From Bdellovibrio sp. (GTDB lineage: Bacteria > Bdellovibrionota > Bdellovibrionia > Bdellovibrionales > Bdellovibrionaceae), in the NCBI GenBank assembly GCA_025359945.1, contig JANYDD010000042.1:1-39846 (forward strand): a stretch of 39,846 nucleotides of DNA. Direction: 5' to 3'. Both the position numbers and the translations under genes were made by a program. Each line of letters begins with the position of its first letter. Within the stretch, counting starts at the first letter, position 1. Of the stretch, positions 15,373-24,892 are shown one piece after another. The notes under the pieces are model-generated. The model had not been told where the DNA came from. It made no database searches and worked only from the letters and a program-made list of their open reading frames with translations.

Positions 15373-16460
15373 ATCTTTCAGAAATAGAATCTGCGCTAAA
15401 GGTCAGTTTTTTTGGTTTTGCTTTGGGTCCCGTGCTGCTTTTAATTTTAGGTTTTTTGTTTGGTCTGGTGGCCAAGCCGATCCTTGAAAAATTTGTCGCC
15501 CGAATTAAAACTCAAATTCATCAGCGGGTGCATGGGCGACCTTTTATAGACAACCTTTTGGAACTAAATATCGAGAACCCCTTGGCTTGGGTCCTGCTCG
15601 CGTCTTACTGGAAATTTTTATTTGATAGTGTTGACTTGCCCTTGGCGCTGATGAAAATGTTTGGCCTTTTCGTACAAATACTAATGGCTTTTCATTTGAT
15701 TCGACTTTCTTACAAAGCAGTTGATGCCTTTGGAAAATTTTTAGAAGGCGCGGTGAAACGAAGCAACGATACTTTAGACAACCAGTTGGCGCCATTTGCA
15801 GCCAAAACGCTTAAGGTTTTTGTAATTTTATTTGGCGGTTTGTTGGCGCTTCAGAGTTTTGGGTTTAACGTTGTTTCGCTTTTGGCAGGATTAGGTATTG
15901 GAGGTTTGGCTTTGGCTTTGGCAGCTCAGGATACAGCCGCCAATTTGTTTGGGTCGATCACGATTATTTTAGATCGTCCCTTTAAGGTCGGTGACTATAT
16001 CAAAGTTTTAGATGTCGAGGGCGAGGTCGAAGAAGTGGGCTTTCGATCCACGCGCGTTCGAACCTTCTACAAATCTTTAGTGACCGTTCCCAATTCAACA
16101 ATGGCCAAAGAGAAAATCGATAATATGGGAGAACGTCCCGTTCGGCGCCTGCGGCATATTCTAAGTTTAGAATACTCAACTCCCGTCCCGCGAATTGAAG
16201 AATTTATCGATCGGGTCAGGTACTATATCAATCAAAATCCACTAGTCCTTCGCGAAGACACGGCAGTGGTCCTGGAATCACTGGGAGACTTTGATTTAAA
16301 AATTTTAGTCCAATTTTTCGCGCAAGTTTCAACCGTCCAAGAAGAACGAGCTTTAAATCAAAATTTTTTGCTTGAGTGTTTGAAGATTTCGCAGGAAATA
16401 AAGGTCCAGTTCGCGTTTCCCACTCAGACACTTCACGTGGCTAGCACGCCGCAAGAGTAA
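15369..16460 (+). CDS. MscS-family mechanosensitive ion channel
   Basis: The 363-residue protein has N-terminal hydrophobic helices (about 15-40, 75-110, 145-165). The hallmark pore helix is the Gly/Ala-rich LLAGLGIGGLALALAAQD at about 173-190, followed by NLFGSITIILDRPFKVGDYI (MscS beta domain) and VEEVGFRSTRVRTF. The C-terminal alpha/beta cytosolic domain ends FPTQTLHVAS. It releases osmolytes on hypo-osmotic shock. Its start overlaps uppP by ATGA, so the two are cotranscribed. Confidence 0.92.
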   Translation: MNLSEIESALKVSFFGFALGPVLLLILGFLFGLVAKPILEKFVARIKTQIHQRVHGRPFIDNLLELNIENPLAWVLLASYWKFLFDSVDLPLALMKMFGLFVQILMAFHLIRLSYKAVDAFGKFLEGAVKRSNDTLDNQLAPFAAKTLKVFVILFGGLLALQSFGFNVVSLLAGLGIGGLALALAAQDTAANLFGSITIILDRPFKVGDYIKVLDVEGEVEEVGFRSTRVRTFYKSLVTVPNSTMAKEKIDNMGERPVRRLRHILSLEYSTPVPRIEEFIDRVRYYINQNPLVLREDTAVVLESLGDFDLKILVQFFAQVSTVQEERALNQNFLLECLKISQEIKVQFAFPTQTLHVASTPQE

Positions 16461-16514
16461 GAGATATTGCGAATCGCTTTTGAATCGGCTCCATTTTTTT
16501 TAAAGGAAAGAATT

Positions 16515-17117
16515 ATGTCATTACTCTCTCGACCTTCAAGTTTCGCGGTTATTCCTTATTTTTTGGATTGCAAATTGGATCTTAAAAATAAATCAGCAAT
16601 TCATAGCATTTTTTTGAACTTGCTTTTTGTATCCAGCGGGGTGCTTCTATTGGCCTTGATGACCCGTGTGATTTTTCCATTGCCTTGGACCCCGGTTCCG
16701 ATTACTGGGCAAACCTTTGCGGTCACTTTGTTGTCACTTACATATGGCAGAAGATTAGGTTTTTTAACTGTCTCGTCCTACGTTTTGTTGGGCGGACTTG
16801 GGCTTCCGATTTTTGCCAATGGGATAAGCGGCATTACTTTTGGTCCCACATTTGGATATTTAATTGGAATGATGATCGCAAGTTTTGTGGTCGGAAGTCT
16901 GGCTGATCGCGGCTGGACCAAAAAATTATGGACATCCTATTTAGCTGGACTGATCGGAAGTGTTTTTGTTTTTGGTTTCGGACTTCTTATTCTTTCGCGA
17001 TTCGTGCCCGGTGATAAACTTTTGCTGGCGGGGCTTTACCCCTTTTTATTGGGTGATTTACTAAAAACAATTTCAGCAGCTGGAATTGCGCGCGCTCTTT
17101 CGTCGCGCAACCATTAA
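16515..17117 (+). CDS. bioY: BioY-family biotin transporter (ECF substrate-binding subunit)
   Basis: The 200-residue protein from ATG 16515 (AAAGGAAAG upstream) has six hydrophobic helices. Motifs PLPWTPVPITGQTFAV and YVLLGGLGLPIFANG match BioY, as do GPTFGYLIGM and the tail FLLGDLLKTISAAGIA. BioY captures biotin alone or with an ECF ATPase/BioN module; no such partner is visible here. It follows mscS by 54 bp. The N-terminus carries about 35 extra hydrophilic residues. Its stop codon overlaps the convergent gene's stop by four bases. Confidence 0.9.
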   Translation: MSLLSRPSSFAVIPYFLDCKLDLKNKSAIHSIFLNLLFVSSGVLLLALMTRVIFPLPWTPVPITGQTFAVTLLSLTYGRRLGFLTVSSYVLLGGLGLPIFANGISGITFGPTFGYLIGMMIASFVVGSLADRGWTKKLWTSYLAGLIGSVFVFGFGLLILSRFVPGDKLLLAGLYPFLLGDLLKTISAAGIARALSSRNH

Positions 17118-17659
17118 CTCTTTATCGATTGCCATAGTCTTTCTTTTTCTTCCAGGGGAAGCATTGCAAATGCTGGCTGATCGATCCCAGAAGCTTGCAG
17201 CATCTTTTCAAATCGCAGATTGAATTTGAGATTGGCTTTATGCAAAGCAATCTCGGGATTAAATCCTAGAAATCGGGCCACCTGTGCTAGTGAAAAAAAA
17301 CAATCGCCTAGCTCTTCCTCCAAATGATTCTTTTGTATCTCATCGACCTTTGTTAGTGCCTGAAAAATTTCTAGCCGGGTGGCTTTTAGAAAATCGAATT
17401 TTTTGGCACTTAAAGACTCACTATATTGAGCTTCCTGCAGCACCTGAAGTATCTCCTGTTTCTCTTCTTCGACTTTTTCAAAGACGTCACCCAAGCTGTT
17501 CCATTCAAACTGATAGTCTGCACTTTTAATTCCAATTTCGTAGGCCTGCCACAGTGCTGGGTTTTGGGCCGGGGTTTGGCCAGAACTGTTCCCGTCAAAA
17601 ATCGGATTTTTAGTCAAATTATTTGTCATCGCGCACCTGCCGTTCATTTTCTTTTTCAT
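17114..17659 (-). CDS. MazG-like nucleotide pyrophosphohydrolase domain protein
   Basis: The 181-residue protein has the MazG-type all-alpha domain: VFEKVEEEKQEI (first metal-binding Glu cluster) and HLEEELGDCFFSLAQVARFL (E-E-x-G-D cluster). The helix NPEIALHKANLKFNLRFEKM is typical of MazG C-terminal repeats. These enzymes hydrolyse NTPs to NMP and pyrophosphate as house-cleaning. It is shorter than two-domain MazG, with one domain only. Start ATG 17659 is taken; ATG 17629, preceded by AGGTG, is a plausible alternative. It converges with bioY (4-bp overlap) and diverges from the 7TM-HD gene. Confidence 0.8.
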   Translation of the reverse strand: MKKKMNGRCAMTNNLTKNPIFDGNSSGQTPAQNPALWQAYEIGIKSADYQFEWNSLGDVFEKVEEEKQEILQVLQEAQYSESLSAKKFDFLKATRLEIFQALTKVDEIQKNHLEEELGDCFFSLAQVARFLGFNPEIALHKANLKFNLRFEKMLQASGIDQPAFAMLPLEEKERLWQSIKS

Positions 17660-17742
17660 CGAGAATTAAAATTTAATTTCCAATTTTTATTCCCTAGACT
17701 CTGGTAGAGTTAGGATAAATTAGAAAAAACCGATAAGTTATT

Positions 17743-17751
17743 TGATATAAT
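17743..17751 (+). promoter_or_regulatory. Extended -10 promoter element before the 7TM-HD gene
   Basis: TGATATAAT is an extended -10 (TGn plus a consensus TATAAT), 54 bp before the ATG at 17805. The -35 position is A-rich and non-consensus, as is common for extended -10 promoters. Confidence 0.5.
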
Positions 17752-17804
17752 GGGATTTTCTAACTTTATACAAGTTTTTGAAAAACGCGCGAAGGAATTC
17801 CTGA

Positions 17805-20270
17805 ATGCAGGTTAAATTCAGTAAAGAAAAAAATACCGACGCCCACTTACGCGAAAATTACGAAAGCCCCAATCATTCTTTTGCTGATTGGGTGCACAAC
17901 CACGGGTTTGAAAAAACCTGGGCAGGAACTTACATCGCCCATTTAGAAAATCGCTATCATATCAGAAAGTACGGATTATTTTTACTGTTCTCGATTCTTT
18001 TAGCTTACACGCTGAATTTGGAAATTCAGACACCGATCAACTACAAGATGGGAGACATCGCCCGGACCGACATTATCTCGCCACTGTCTTTTGAAATTGT
18101 CGACGAAGTGACCACCGAAGATTTGCGAACCAAGGCCGAGCTTTCTGTTCCGCTGTTGTTTGATTACGACCCCAAGGTTTTCGAGCGCGTCAGCGCCCGA
18201 GTCTACGAATCCTTCCGAGCTATGCGCACAGAAATTAAAAAAATTCATTTTCCCAAGGCCATCCTTCAACGAGAAGAAAAAATAAAAGAATTTTTTGTTT
18301 TTAAAAATGATTTTGAAAAGTTATTGGGCGTGCCAGTTCCGGATTACACGTTTGAATGGCTGGCGCAAAATCGGTTTGCTGCCCGAATTGAAAATATACT
18401 GATTAGGAATCTCTCGCAGTGGTATCAAAAGAAAATTGTTGAGGGCATCGAACGAAATATTCCATCGCAGCTGTCGCAGCTCAGCTCTAGGCAAGTTCAG
18501 CAGAACGCCAAGGGCAAAGAATTCTTAATTCAAAAATCGGAACTTCGAGATTCAAGTCTTCCGGAACAATTCGAGCTTTCTGATTTTCGCGGTCTTGATC
18601 ACAGCCCTGATCGTGTTAAAAAAGGATCCAAAGATTCCAAAGAATCTGAGGAAGAAGCTTTTATAGTGGGGCTAGCCCGAAAATTAGTTTATCCCAATTT
18701 AACGATCAACGTGCAGGATATATCTAGCCGACGTAAGCAAGCCCGGGACTCGGTGTTGCCGGTTGTGATCTCTGTTAAAAAAAATCAAACCATCGTCGAC
18801 GAGGGATCTCCCGTGTTAGTTTCCAAGATGGCTTTGCTGAAAGAAATCGAACATCTTCGATCGGATAAACGAAGCGATCTGCTGACTCTGGCGATGGGTT
18901 TTTTATTTTTTGGTCTGATCTTTATTTTACTGCAGTACATGCGACGGTTTAATAACAACAAGTTACCGATTCAGGTAAAAGATTTTCTAGTGATGGGATT
19001 GATCACTTTATTTGTCGTTTTGATGACCAAGTTTTTTTGGTTTACGACCGAAAAAGCTTTCGTTTCAAAATTTGGGTCTCTTCTTCCGTCGACATTATTT
19101 TTATTTGCCACGCCCGTCGCCGCCGGACCCATGCTGGTGGGTCTGTTAATCCCTGCCGGCGAAGTGGTTTGGGTCTTTTCGGTATTCTTGGCTATAGTCA
19201 TGGGTTTTATGACCGAAATGAATTTTTCTTTCGTGCTGATCTGTTTTGCCGGTGGGATTGCCGGGGCTCGCGGCGTTTTTAATTGTAAAAAAAGAAACGA
19301 TATTTATTGGGCGGGTTTGCGATGTGGGGTCGTCAACGCTGTTGTGATCTCTCTGACTTTGACCATCACGCGAATGGATCAATCGCAGTTTGGGCGAGAA
19401 CTTCTATTATCAGTCCCAGCCGGCCTATTGGGTGGGATCTTATCGTCGCTGGTTGCAATGATGGCCGTCCCACTTTTGGAAAGTGTTTTTCGCTACACCA
19501 CTGATGTTAAACTTTTAGAATTGAGTAATTTAAATCACCCACTACTTCGCGATATGATTGTGAAGTCTCCGGGAACTTATCACCATTCAATGATGGTCGG
19601 AAGCATGGTCGAAGCCGCTGCCGAAGAAATCGGCGCCAATGCGCTTTTAGGAAAAGTAATGAGCTACTACCACGACATCGGAAAGATGGAGCACGCCAAT
19701 TACTTTATTGAGAATCAAAAACCAGGATCGAACCCGCACGATCATATATCCCCATATTTAAGCAAAACACTTTTAGTCGCGCACGTAAAAGATGGAGTTG
19801 AAATGGGGATTAAATATAAACTTGGTCAGCCCATTATTGACGGCATTGTTCAGCACCACGGCACCACTTTAATTTCGTATTTTTACAATAAAGCTTTGGA
19901 CCTTCGACAAGAAGGCGATCCGGAAATTTCGGAAGAAGAATTTCGCTACCCAGGCCCCAAACCCCAGTTTCGCGAGGCCGCCTTATGCATGCTTGCTGAT
20001 TCTATTGAAGCCGCAGCTCGATCGCTGGACGAGCCCACACCGGTGCGTTTACAGAATATTGTGAAAAATATTTTACAAAGAAAATTTATGGAAAGTCAGT
20101 TGGATGAATGCAATTTGTCGCTTAAAGATTTAGCTAAAGTAGAACGGGCTTTCACAAAAATATTACTGGGGATTTATCACCAACGGATTGACTACCCCAA
20201 GAGTGCTGGCGGCGGCACACACGATTTTCCGGTTCAAAATATATTTTCAAAATTTACGAGCGGCCGTTGA
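17805..20270 (+). CDS. 7TM-HD family cyclic-di-AMP phosphodiesterase (PgpH/YqfF type)
   Basis: The 821-residue protein has a first membrane helix (56-71), an extracytoplasmic 7TMR-HDED region (about 75-355) and a block of membrane helices (about 360-560). A cytosolic HD domain follows, with TYHHSMMVGSM (His593/594), YYHDIGKMEH (His623-Asp624), NPHDHISPYLS and IDGIVQHHGTT. All metal ligands of the HD superfamily appear present. By homology to PgpH it would hydrolyse c-di-AMP, or another cyclic dinucleotide in this lineage. AAGGAA lies upstream of the ATG. The next gene, ybeY, overlaps its end, a conserved pgpH-ybeY neighbourhood. Confidence 0.9.
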   Translation: MQVKFSKEKNTDAHLRENYESPNHSFADWVHNHGFEKTWAGTYIAHLENRYHIRKYGLFLLFSILLAYTLNLEIQTPINYKMGDIARTDIISPLSFEIVDEVTTEDLRTKAELSVPLLFDYDPKVFERVSARVYESFRAMRTEIKKIHFPKAILQREEKIKEFFVFKNDFEKLLGVPVPDYTFEWLAQNRFAARIENILIRNLSQWYQKKIVEGIERNIPSQLSQLSSRQVQQNAKGKEFLIQKSELRDSSLPEQFELSDFRGLDHSPDRVKKGSKDSKESEEEAFIVGLARKLVYPNLTINVQDISSRRKQARDSVLPVVISVKKNQTIVDEGSPVLVSKMALLKEIEHLRSDKRSDLLTLAMGFLFFGLIFILLQYMRRFNNNKLPIQVKDFLVMGLITLFVVLMTKFFWFTTEKAFVSKFGSLLPSTLFLFATPVAAGPMLVGLLIPAGEVVWVFSVFLAIVMGFMTEMNFSFVLICFAGGIAGARGVFNCKKRNDIYWAGLRCGVVNAVVISLTLTITRMDQSQFGRELLLSVPAGLLGGILSSLVAMMAVPLLESVFRYTTDVKLLELSNLNHPLLRDMIVKSPGTYHHSMMVGSMVEAAAEEIGANALLGKVMSYYHDIGKMEHANYFIENQKPGSNPHDHISPYLSKTLLVAHVKDGVEMGIKYKLGQPIIDGIVQHHGTTLISYFYNKALDLRQEGDPEISEEEFRYPGPKPQFREAALCMLADSIEAAARSLDEPTPVRLQNIVKNILQRKFMESQLDECNLSLKDLAKVERAFTKILLGIYHQRIDYPKSAGGGTHDFPVQNIFSKFTSGR

Positions 20271-20776
20271 TCGTCGAAACTAGGGATCTAATCGTTCAAA
20301 AACGTTCCTACAAAATCCCTAAAAAAAGAATTCTTTTCCTTCTGCAGTTTTTAAGAAACTCAAAAAATCCATGGCGTATTAAAAATTATAAGCAAATGCA
20401 AAAGCCCTTGGTGCTGGTCTTCATGTCAAAGCCTGAGATAACGAAAATAAATTTTCAGCATCGAAAAAAAAACAAGGCCACCGACGTTTTAAGTTTTGAA
20501 AGTGATGAGGAAACACTTGGTGAACTGTTAGTATGCCCATGGGTGATCAGACGGCAAGCTCCCCGCTTTGGCCATAGCTACGTTGAAGAACTTACCTTTA
20601 TGATCTTGCACGGAATTTTGCACCTTTTAGGCTATGACCACGAGACAAGTCCCTCCGATAAAAAAAAAATGTTTGTCTTGCAAAAAAAAATTTTTGAAGC
20701 TTTTCAGGAATGTTCAAGGGCTTCTAACGGAGATAATTTCTCGGCCCGGCCTGCGGGGATTAGGCCGCTCAAGTAA
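20267..20776 (+). CDS. ybeY: Endoribonuclease YbeY (16S rRNA maturation)
   Basis: The 169-residue protein carries the zinc-binding motif HGILHLLGYDHE (His115, His119, His125) and the upstream NKATDVLSF motif of YbeY. It functions in 16S rRNA 3'-end processing and ribosome quality control. The start is TTG 20267, overlapping the end of the 7TM-HD gene. The C-terminus beyond about residue 145 (ECSRASNGDNFSARPAGIRP) is an extension caused by reading 73 bp into the oppositely transcribed MacB gene. This tail may be under selection mainly for MacB. Confidence 0.93.
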   Translation: MIVETRDLIVQKRSYKIPKKRILFLLQFLRNSKNPWRIKNYKQMQKPLVLVFMSKPEITKINFQHRKKNKATDVLSFESDEETLGELLVCPWVIRRQAPRFGHSYVEELTFMILHGILHLLGYDHETSPSDKKKMFVLQKKIFEAFQECSRASNGDNFSARPAGIRPLK

Positions 20777-22725
20777 CCTACCAAAAACATACTTAACAAT
20801 GAAAAAATAAGCGCCGGAATATCCCAAATCCAAACAAATAAGAAATTTGGCAAAATAAAACTGGCTCCCCAAATGATAAGATGCACGACAATAAATCCAA
20901 AAACTATACCCACCAAACCTGCTACGCTGCAGGTGATTAAGCTTTCTTGCAGAAATAAAATCTTTAAACTTTTCGATGTGCATCCTAAAGCTCGGTAAAG
21001 TCCGATTTCTTGTGTGCGTTCGGATAGTGAAACCAACATCATATTCGTGACGCCGATGGATCCCACGGACAAACAGATCAGCGCCAGCGCCACCAAAAAG
21101 ATTTGGAAAATATTTAGAAATTTGGCCATTTGTTCTAACAAAATGGCATCCGAATCAACCCAAAAAGATCCATTGCTTCCGTATTTCATTTGCAAAAAAT
21201 TCTTAATGGCAATGCCGGTTTTTTCAATTTCGCTGTCCATCGAAAGTTGAATGACCATGGTGTCTATCCGGGTAGACCACCACTCTTTGGATGTTTGTTT
21301 AAGAAAAGTGTAGGGTATATAGATTTCTGAATTAGGACTACGCCCACTAGCTTTCGAGCTTCTTGCTTTTAGCACACCTTTGACCACGCAATAAAATTGC
21401 GTCTGTTGGCTTGAGATCGTGACCACTTGCCCAATCGCAATTTGATTTTCAAAAAGGTTTTTTTGTAAATCCGAACCAATCACACAAACAGGATCTTTAT
21501 TAGCGACATTGATTTCTGAAAAAAAATCTCCCTGTTCTATTTGTAAAGGCAGAATTGAAAAAATTTGATCCGAAACACCTACACCAGTAGCTTCTTTGTC
21601 GACCTTGCGGCCCCCAAATGTTGCGGTCAACCCCCACATATGAAATGTGGGCGATATTTTTTGAACTGCTGGAAATATTTCTTTTAAGTCTTTGAAATCT
21701 CGATCCGGGACAAACTCGTCAAAGGGCAGAACTTTTGGATCTATGAATTTTTGATTCCAGTCTTTATAGCCTCGAATCATTAAAGTGTTCACGCCCATAG
21801 AATTGTAACCTTGCAAAACCTGTTTCTTGACGAATCCACCAAGACATAGCATCGAAAAAACCGCTGCAATCCCCACCGAAATTCCAAACAAAGTCAGTAG
21901 GCTTCGAAGTTTTGATTTCTTTAAGTTGGTCATTGACTGCCGAAAAATAAAGGGATCAATAAAACTTAAAGCCTTTTGTGGAGCATCGGGAAATTCCATT
22001 GATTTAAAATCAACCCAGCCTTGACCGATTTTCCTGGGAATTTCCTTAAGAATTTTCTCTTCAAAGATCTCGCCGTCTCGAACAGTTAGTATGCGGTCCG
22101 CGTTTTGGGCCAGCTTTTCGTCGTGAGTGATCAACACAATCGTTTTCTTTAAAGTTTTTAGCCGAAGAAGTTCCTGCATCACTTTCTGTGAATTTGCAGA
22201 ATCTAAATTTCCCGTGGGCTCATCCGCTAAGATAATTTGCGGCTGTTGACTAAGGGCGCGAATGATAGCCACTCGTTGTCGTTGGCCACCCGATAGTTCG
22301 TGGGGAAGCGCACCGGATTTTTCAAATAAACCAAACGTTTTTAAATCTTGAGTTGAATTTTCGTTCATGGATTGTGGCATTTCTAAGGGAAATGCCGATG
22401 GCAATTGAATATTTTCGGCGACCGTCAATTGCGACAAAAGATGAAACTGTTGAAAAACGAACCCAATATAATGGTTTCGAAATAGGCTTAGCTGAAAGTC
22501 ATTCAGTTTTTGTAAACACATACCTTGAAAAAAAATCTGCCCCTGCGCTGGCTGAATCAATCCACCTAATAAAAATAAAAGGGTCGACTTTCCAGATCCA
22601 GACGGGCCCAACAGCGCCACGAATTCATTTTGAAAAATTTGAAAGTTCATATTTTTTAAAACCAATTCTGAACTTTTGGGATATGAAAAACTTAAATTTT
22701 TAATTTCAAAAATCGGTTCAACCAA
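20704..22725 (-). CDS. macB: MacB-type ABC exporter, fused ATPase and permease
   Basis: The 673-residue protein starts at TTG 22725, 6 bp after the adaptor gene. The N-terminal ATPase (1-225) has Walker A GPSGSGKST (40-48), signature LSGGQRQR, Walker B IILADEPTG and the H-loop LITHDE. The C-terminal part has a MacB/FtsX permease: membrane helix about 270-290, a long periplasmic domain (about 295-545), then three helices. The motif SLSERTQEIGLYRALG and end PLEALEHS are typical. With the adjacent adaptor and TolC it should form a tripartite exporter for peptides, lipoproteins or toxins; the substrate is unknown. Its end overlaps ybeY by 73 bp. Confidence 0.92.
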   Translation of the reverse strand: MVEPIFEIKNLSFSYPKSSELVLKNMNFQIFQNEFVALLGPSGSGKSTLLFLLGGLIQPAQGQIFFQGMCLQKLNDFQLSLFRNHYIGFVFQQFHLLSQLTVAENIQLPSAFPLEMPQSMNENSTQDLKTFGLFEKSGALPHELSGGQRQRVAIIRALSQQPQIILADEPTGNLDSANSQKVMQELLRLKTLKKTIVLITHDEKLAQNADRILTVRDGEIFEEKILKEIPRKIGQGWVDFKSMEFPDAPQKALSFIDPFIFRQSMTNLKKSKLRSLLTLFGISVGIAAVFSMLCLGGFVKKQVLQGYNSMGVNTLMIRGYKDWNQKFIDPKVLPFDEFVPDRDFKDLKEIFPAVQKISPTFHMWGLTATFGGRKVDKEATGVGVSDQIFSILPLQIEQGDFFSEINVANKDPVCVIGSDLQKNLFENQIAIGQVVTISSQQTQFYCVVKGVLKARSSKASGRSPNSEIYIPYTFLKQTSKEWWSTRIDTMVIQLSMDSEIEKTGIAIKNFLQMKYGSNGSFWVDSDAILLEQMAKFLNIFQIFLVALALICLSVGSIGVTNMMLVSLSERTQEIGLYRALGCTSKSLKILFLQESLITCSVAGLVGIVFGFIVVHLIIWGASFILPNFLFVWIWDIPALIFSLLSMFLVGYLSGLIPAGRAEKLSPLEALEHS

Positions 22726-22731
22726 AATAAT

Positions 22732-23613
22732 TTACTTCTTTACTTGAAAATAATCGACTGCCATCACCGTGTCTTTTTCACTAAGGCCAGATTTAACTTC
22801 TACTTTCTCGTCGCTCATTAGGCCTACTTCTACCGGAATTTTTTTCTGTGCGGGCGTCAAAACAAAAAACTGCCCGTTCTCTTTTAAGAGATACTGATGC
22901 GGCAAAGCTAAAACTTGATCGCGACGAGCAGTGACGATCTCAACCAGTACACTCATGCCAGACTTCAGTTCTGGAGTCGGTTGCAAAATTTCTAGACGCA
23001 CAGGAAATTCAACACCAGCGGATCGATCCCAGCTCAGCCTTTCTTTGGGTGAAAGCGACAAATCACGTACAACAGCTTTAAGTTTTAAATCAGGAAGCGA
23101 AAAAATGCTGATGGTGGCCTGGTGATTTTCTTTAATCTTAACTCGATCGCCCTCGGCGACGGCGCCCAAAACGTACATGCGACTTTGGTCATCGATCCGC
23201 ATAATATATTCGCTGGCGTCTGCTGCAGTAATATCTTTGATAAACTCCCCTTCTTTTTTTTCAACATGAACCACACGCCCTGGAAAAGGGGCACGCAAAG
23301 GAAAATTCTGTTCAGAAGAACCCAATGAACTAACCACCGTGGCCAAAGGATCTTGGGCTTTAACCAAGTCCCCCAATTTAACAAATATTTTTTTGACGTA
23401 GCCGCGATAGGGAGCCGTGATAATTGTTTTTCGAGCGGGTTCGATCAAGCCATAAACAATGACTTTTTGTATTAAATCTTCTTTCTTCAAAACGTAAGAT
23501 GCCGATTTTGAATTCGAACGATTGGTCTGAATAAATCGCCCGCCGTAAAGAATTCCAGCAACCAAACAAAATAACACCAAGAAAAAAACAAATTTATTTT
23601 TTAGTAATTTCAT
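22732..23613 (-). CDS. Periplasmic adaptor (membrane fusion) protein, MacA-like
   Basis: From ATG 23613 (GGAAG upstream) the protein has about 293 residues. It has an N-terminal membrane anchor (FVFFLVLFCLVAGILYGG) and a lipoyl/barrel-sandwich region split by a short hairpin (TAPYRGYVKKIFVKLGDLV ... APFPGRVVHVEKKEGEFI). A beta-barrel and membrane-proximal domain end in LSEKDTVMAVDYFQV. It links MacB in the inner membrane to TolC. The helical hairpin is much shorter than in E. coli MacA. It overlaps the TolC gene by 20 bp; a start 11 codons upstream (23646) is less likely. Confidence 0.88.
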   Translation of the reverse strand: MKLLKNKFVFFLVLFCLVAGILYGGRFIQTNRSNSKSASYVLKKEDLIQKVIVYGLIEPARKTIITAPYRGYVKKIFVKLGDLVKAQDPLATVVSSLGSSEQNFPLRAPFPGRVVHVEKKEGEFIKDITAADASEYIMRIDDQSRMYVLGAVAEGDRVKIKENHQATISIFSLPDLKLKAVVRDLSLSPKERLSWDRSAGVEFPVRLEILQPTPELKSGMSVLVEIVTARRDQVLALPHQYLLKENGQFFVLTPAQKKIPVEVGLMSDEKVEVKSGLSEKDTVMAVDYFQVKK

Positions 23614-24892
23614 CTTCCAGCCGCCCTTGTAATGACAAAATTTCATAGTAGTTCTGAGTTATTTTAAAAAGACCTTCTAAGTAAGTTCGCTCGGCCAGAA
23701 ATCGACTCTCCAAAGCCGCGCTGTAATCGACATAAGACAACTGGCCACGCTTGTATTCATTAGCCAGATATAAGTAATTAGATTTCTCTAACTGCAAAAG
23801 CTCATCCTGGCGTGAAGAATTAACGATACCTGTCTGCAGTTCAGAAAAAACCGATCGATTGCGAGCTTCAAAATCCAGGAGTTCCCGAAAATCATTTCGC
23901 TCGTTAATAATCGCCTGACTTCGGGCGATCGAGACCTTTCGCCGAAGAATTCCAAAATCTAACAAATTCCAGTTGAATTGAACCAGCGCAGACCACGAGT
24001 TGGTTTCACCTGTGCGCCATGTTTGCCCCGGTGATAAAAAATCGCTGCTTCCGTAGCCGGCCGCCATCACCAAATTGACCTGCGGTAAGAAATTTCTTTC
24101 GACCCTAGAAACTTCGTATTCATCGATACTTCGAGAAAGTTCAAAAACTTTTTTTGGCAGCAGTTCGTCTTCGTTCAATTCTTTCGGGAGTAGCGGTAAG
24201 GATGGCCTAAAAGACTGAAACTGAACTGATGCCGCAGACCCTTCGCGACTGTCCGTTTGCAACAGGGTCAAAAGGCCCTGACGCTTTTGCTGATTGACCA
24301 AAGTTTCTTGCGACAAATCAATGTCGGCCTTTAGCTTTCGACTTTTAAAACGGATGTAATCACGCTGACTTTTAATCCCCTGAAAATAATCTTGAGAGGC
24401 ACCTTTAAAAATCTTGTCAACTTCCTGAGTCAGTTCCAAAAGAATTTTTTTCTTAAAATCCGACAGCATCAAATCAAAATACAAATTTAATACGTCTAAA
24501 AGTTTCTTTTCACGTTTGAGTCGGTTTTCAAAAACAATTTTTCTTTTTTTTAATTTTTCAATGGAAAAGATTTTCCAAGATTCACCGTTGTCATAGAGAT
24601 TCTCCGTCAGCTTCAAAGACAAACCACTGGCAAGATTGCTGTCCTTGGGAAAGGCCGTGTCCTTTTTAAAACCGTAGGTGGAATTCAAATCCAATGACGG
24701 ATAAAAAGCCGCCCTGGAATTTTGAAACTCAGCTTCTTGAATCTCTATTTTCTGATCCAAGGCCGCAAAATCCGGCAAGGCTTCAAGCGCCCGGCGGACC
24801 ACCTGCTGCAGTCCCCAGGCTTCAGATGCTTCAGCTTTTGGCAAGCTGGCGAACAGAATCCATAAAAAAAAATGTCCGACGTGGTTTCTAAT
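23594..24892 (-). CDS. TolC-family outer membrane efflux protein, probable ATT start
   Basis: The protein has about 432 residues with two long coiled-coil OEP repeats (about 35-215 and 245-430). Examples are SRAAFYPSLDLNSTYGF and ERNFLPQVNLVMAAGYGSS, the typical paired segments. The first ATG/GTG/TTG in frame is TTG 24844, but that would remove the signal peptide. The frame is open upstream and encodes RNHVGHFFLWILFASLPKAEA, an excellent export signal. The only suitable upstream codon is ATT at 24892-24890, overlapping the previous stop as TAATT with AAAAGGG just upstream. This mirrors the TAATG overlaps seen elsewhere in the window. The ATT start is an inference; an indel in the nine-T run would be the alternative. 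Confidence 0.85.
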   Translation of the reverse strand: MRNHVGHFFLWILFASLPKAEASEAWGLQQVVRRALEALPDFAALDQKIEIQEAEFQNSRAAFYPSLDLNSTYGFKKDTAFPKDSNLASGLSLKLTENLYDNGESWKIFSIEKLKKRKIVFENRLKREKKLLDVLNLYFDLMLSDFKKKILLELTQEVDKIFKGASQDYFQGIKSQRDYIRFKSRKLKADIDLSQETLVNQQKRQGLLTLLQTDSREGSAASVQFQSFRPSLPLLPKELNEDELLPKKVFELSRSIDEYEVSRVERNFLPQVNLVMAAGYGSSDFLSPGQTWRTGETNSWSALVQFNWNLLDFGILRRKVSIARSQAIINERNDFRELLDFEARNRSVFSELQTGIVNSSRQDELLQLEKSNYLYLANEYKRGQLSYVDYSAALESRFLAERTYLEGLFKITQNYYEILSLQGRLEDEITKK

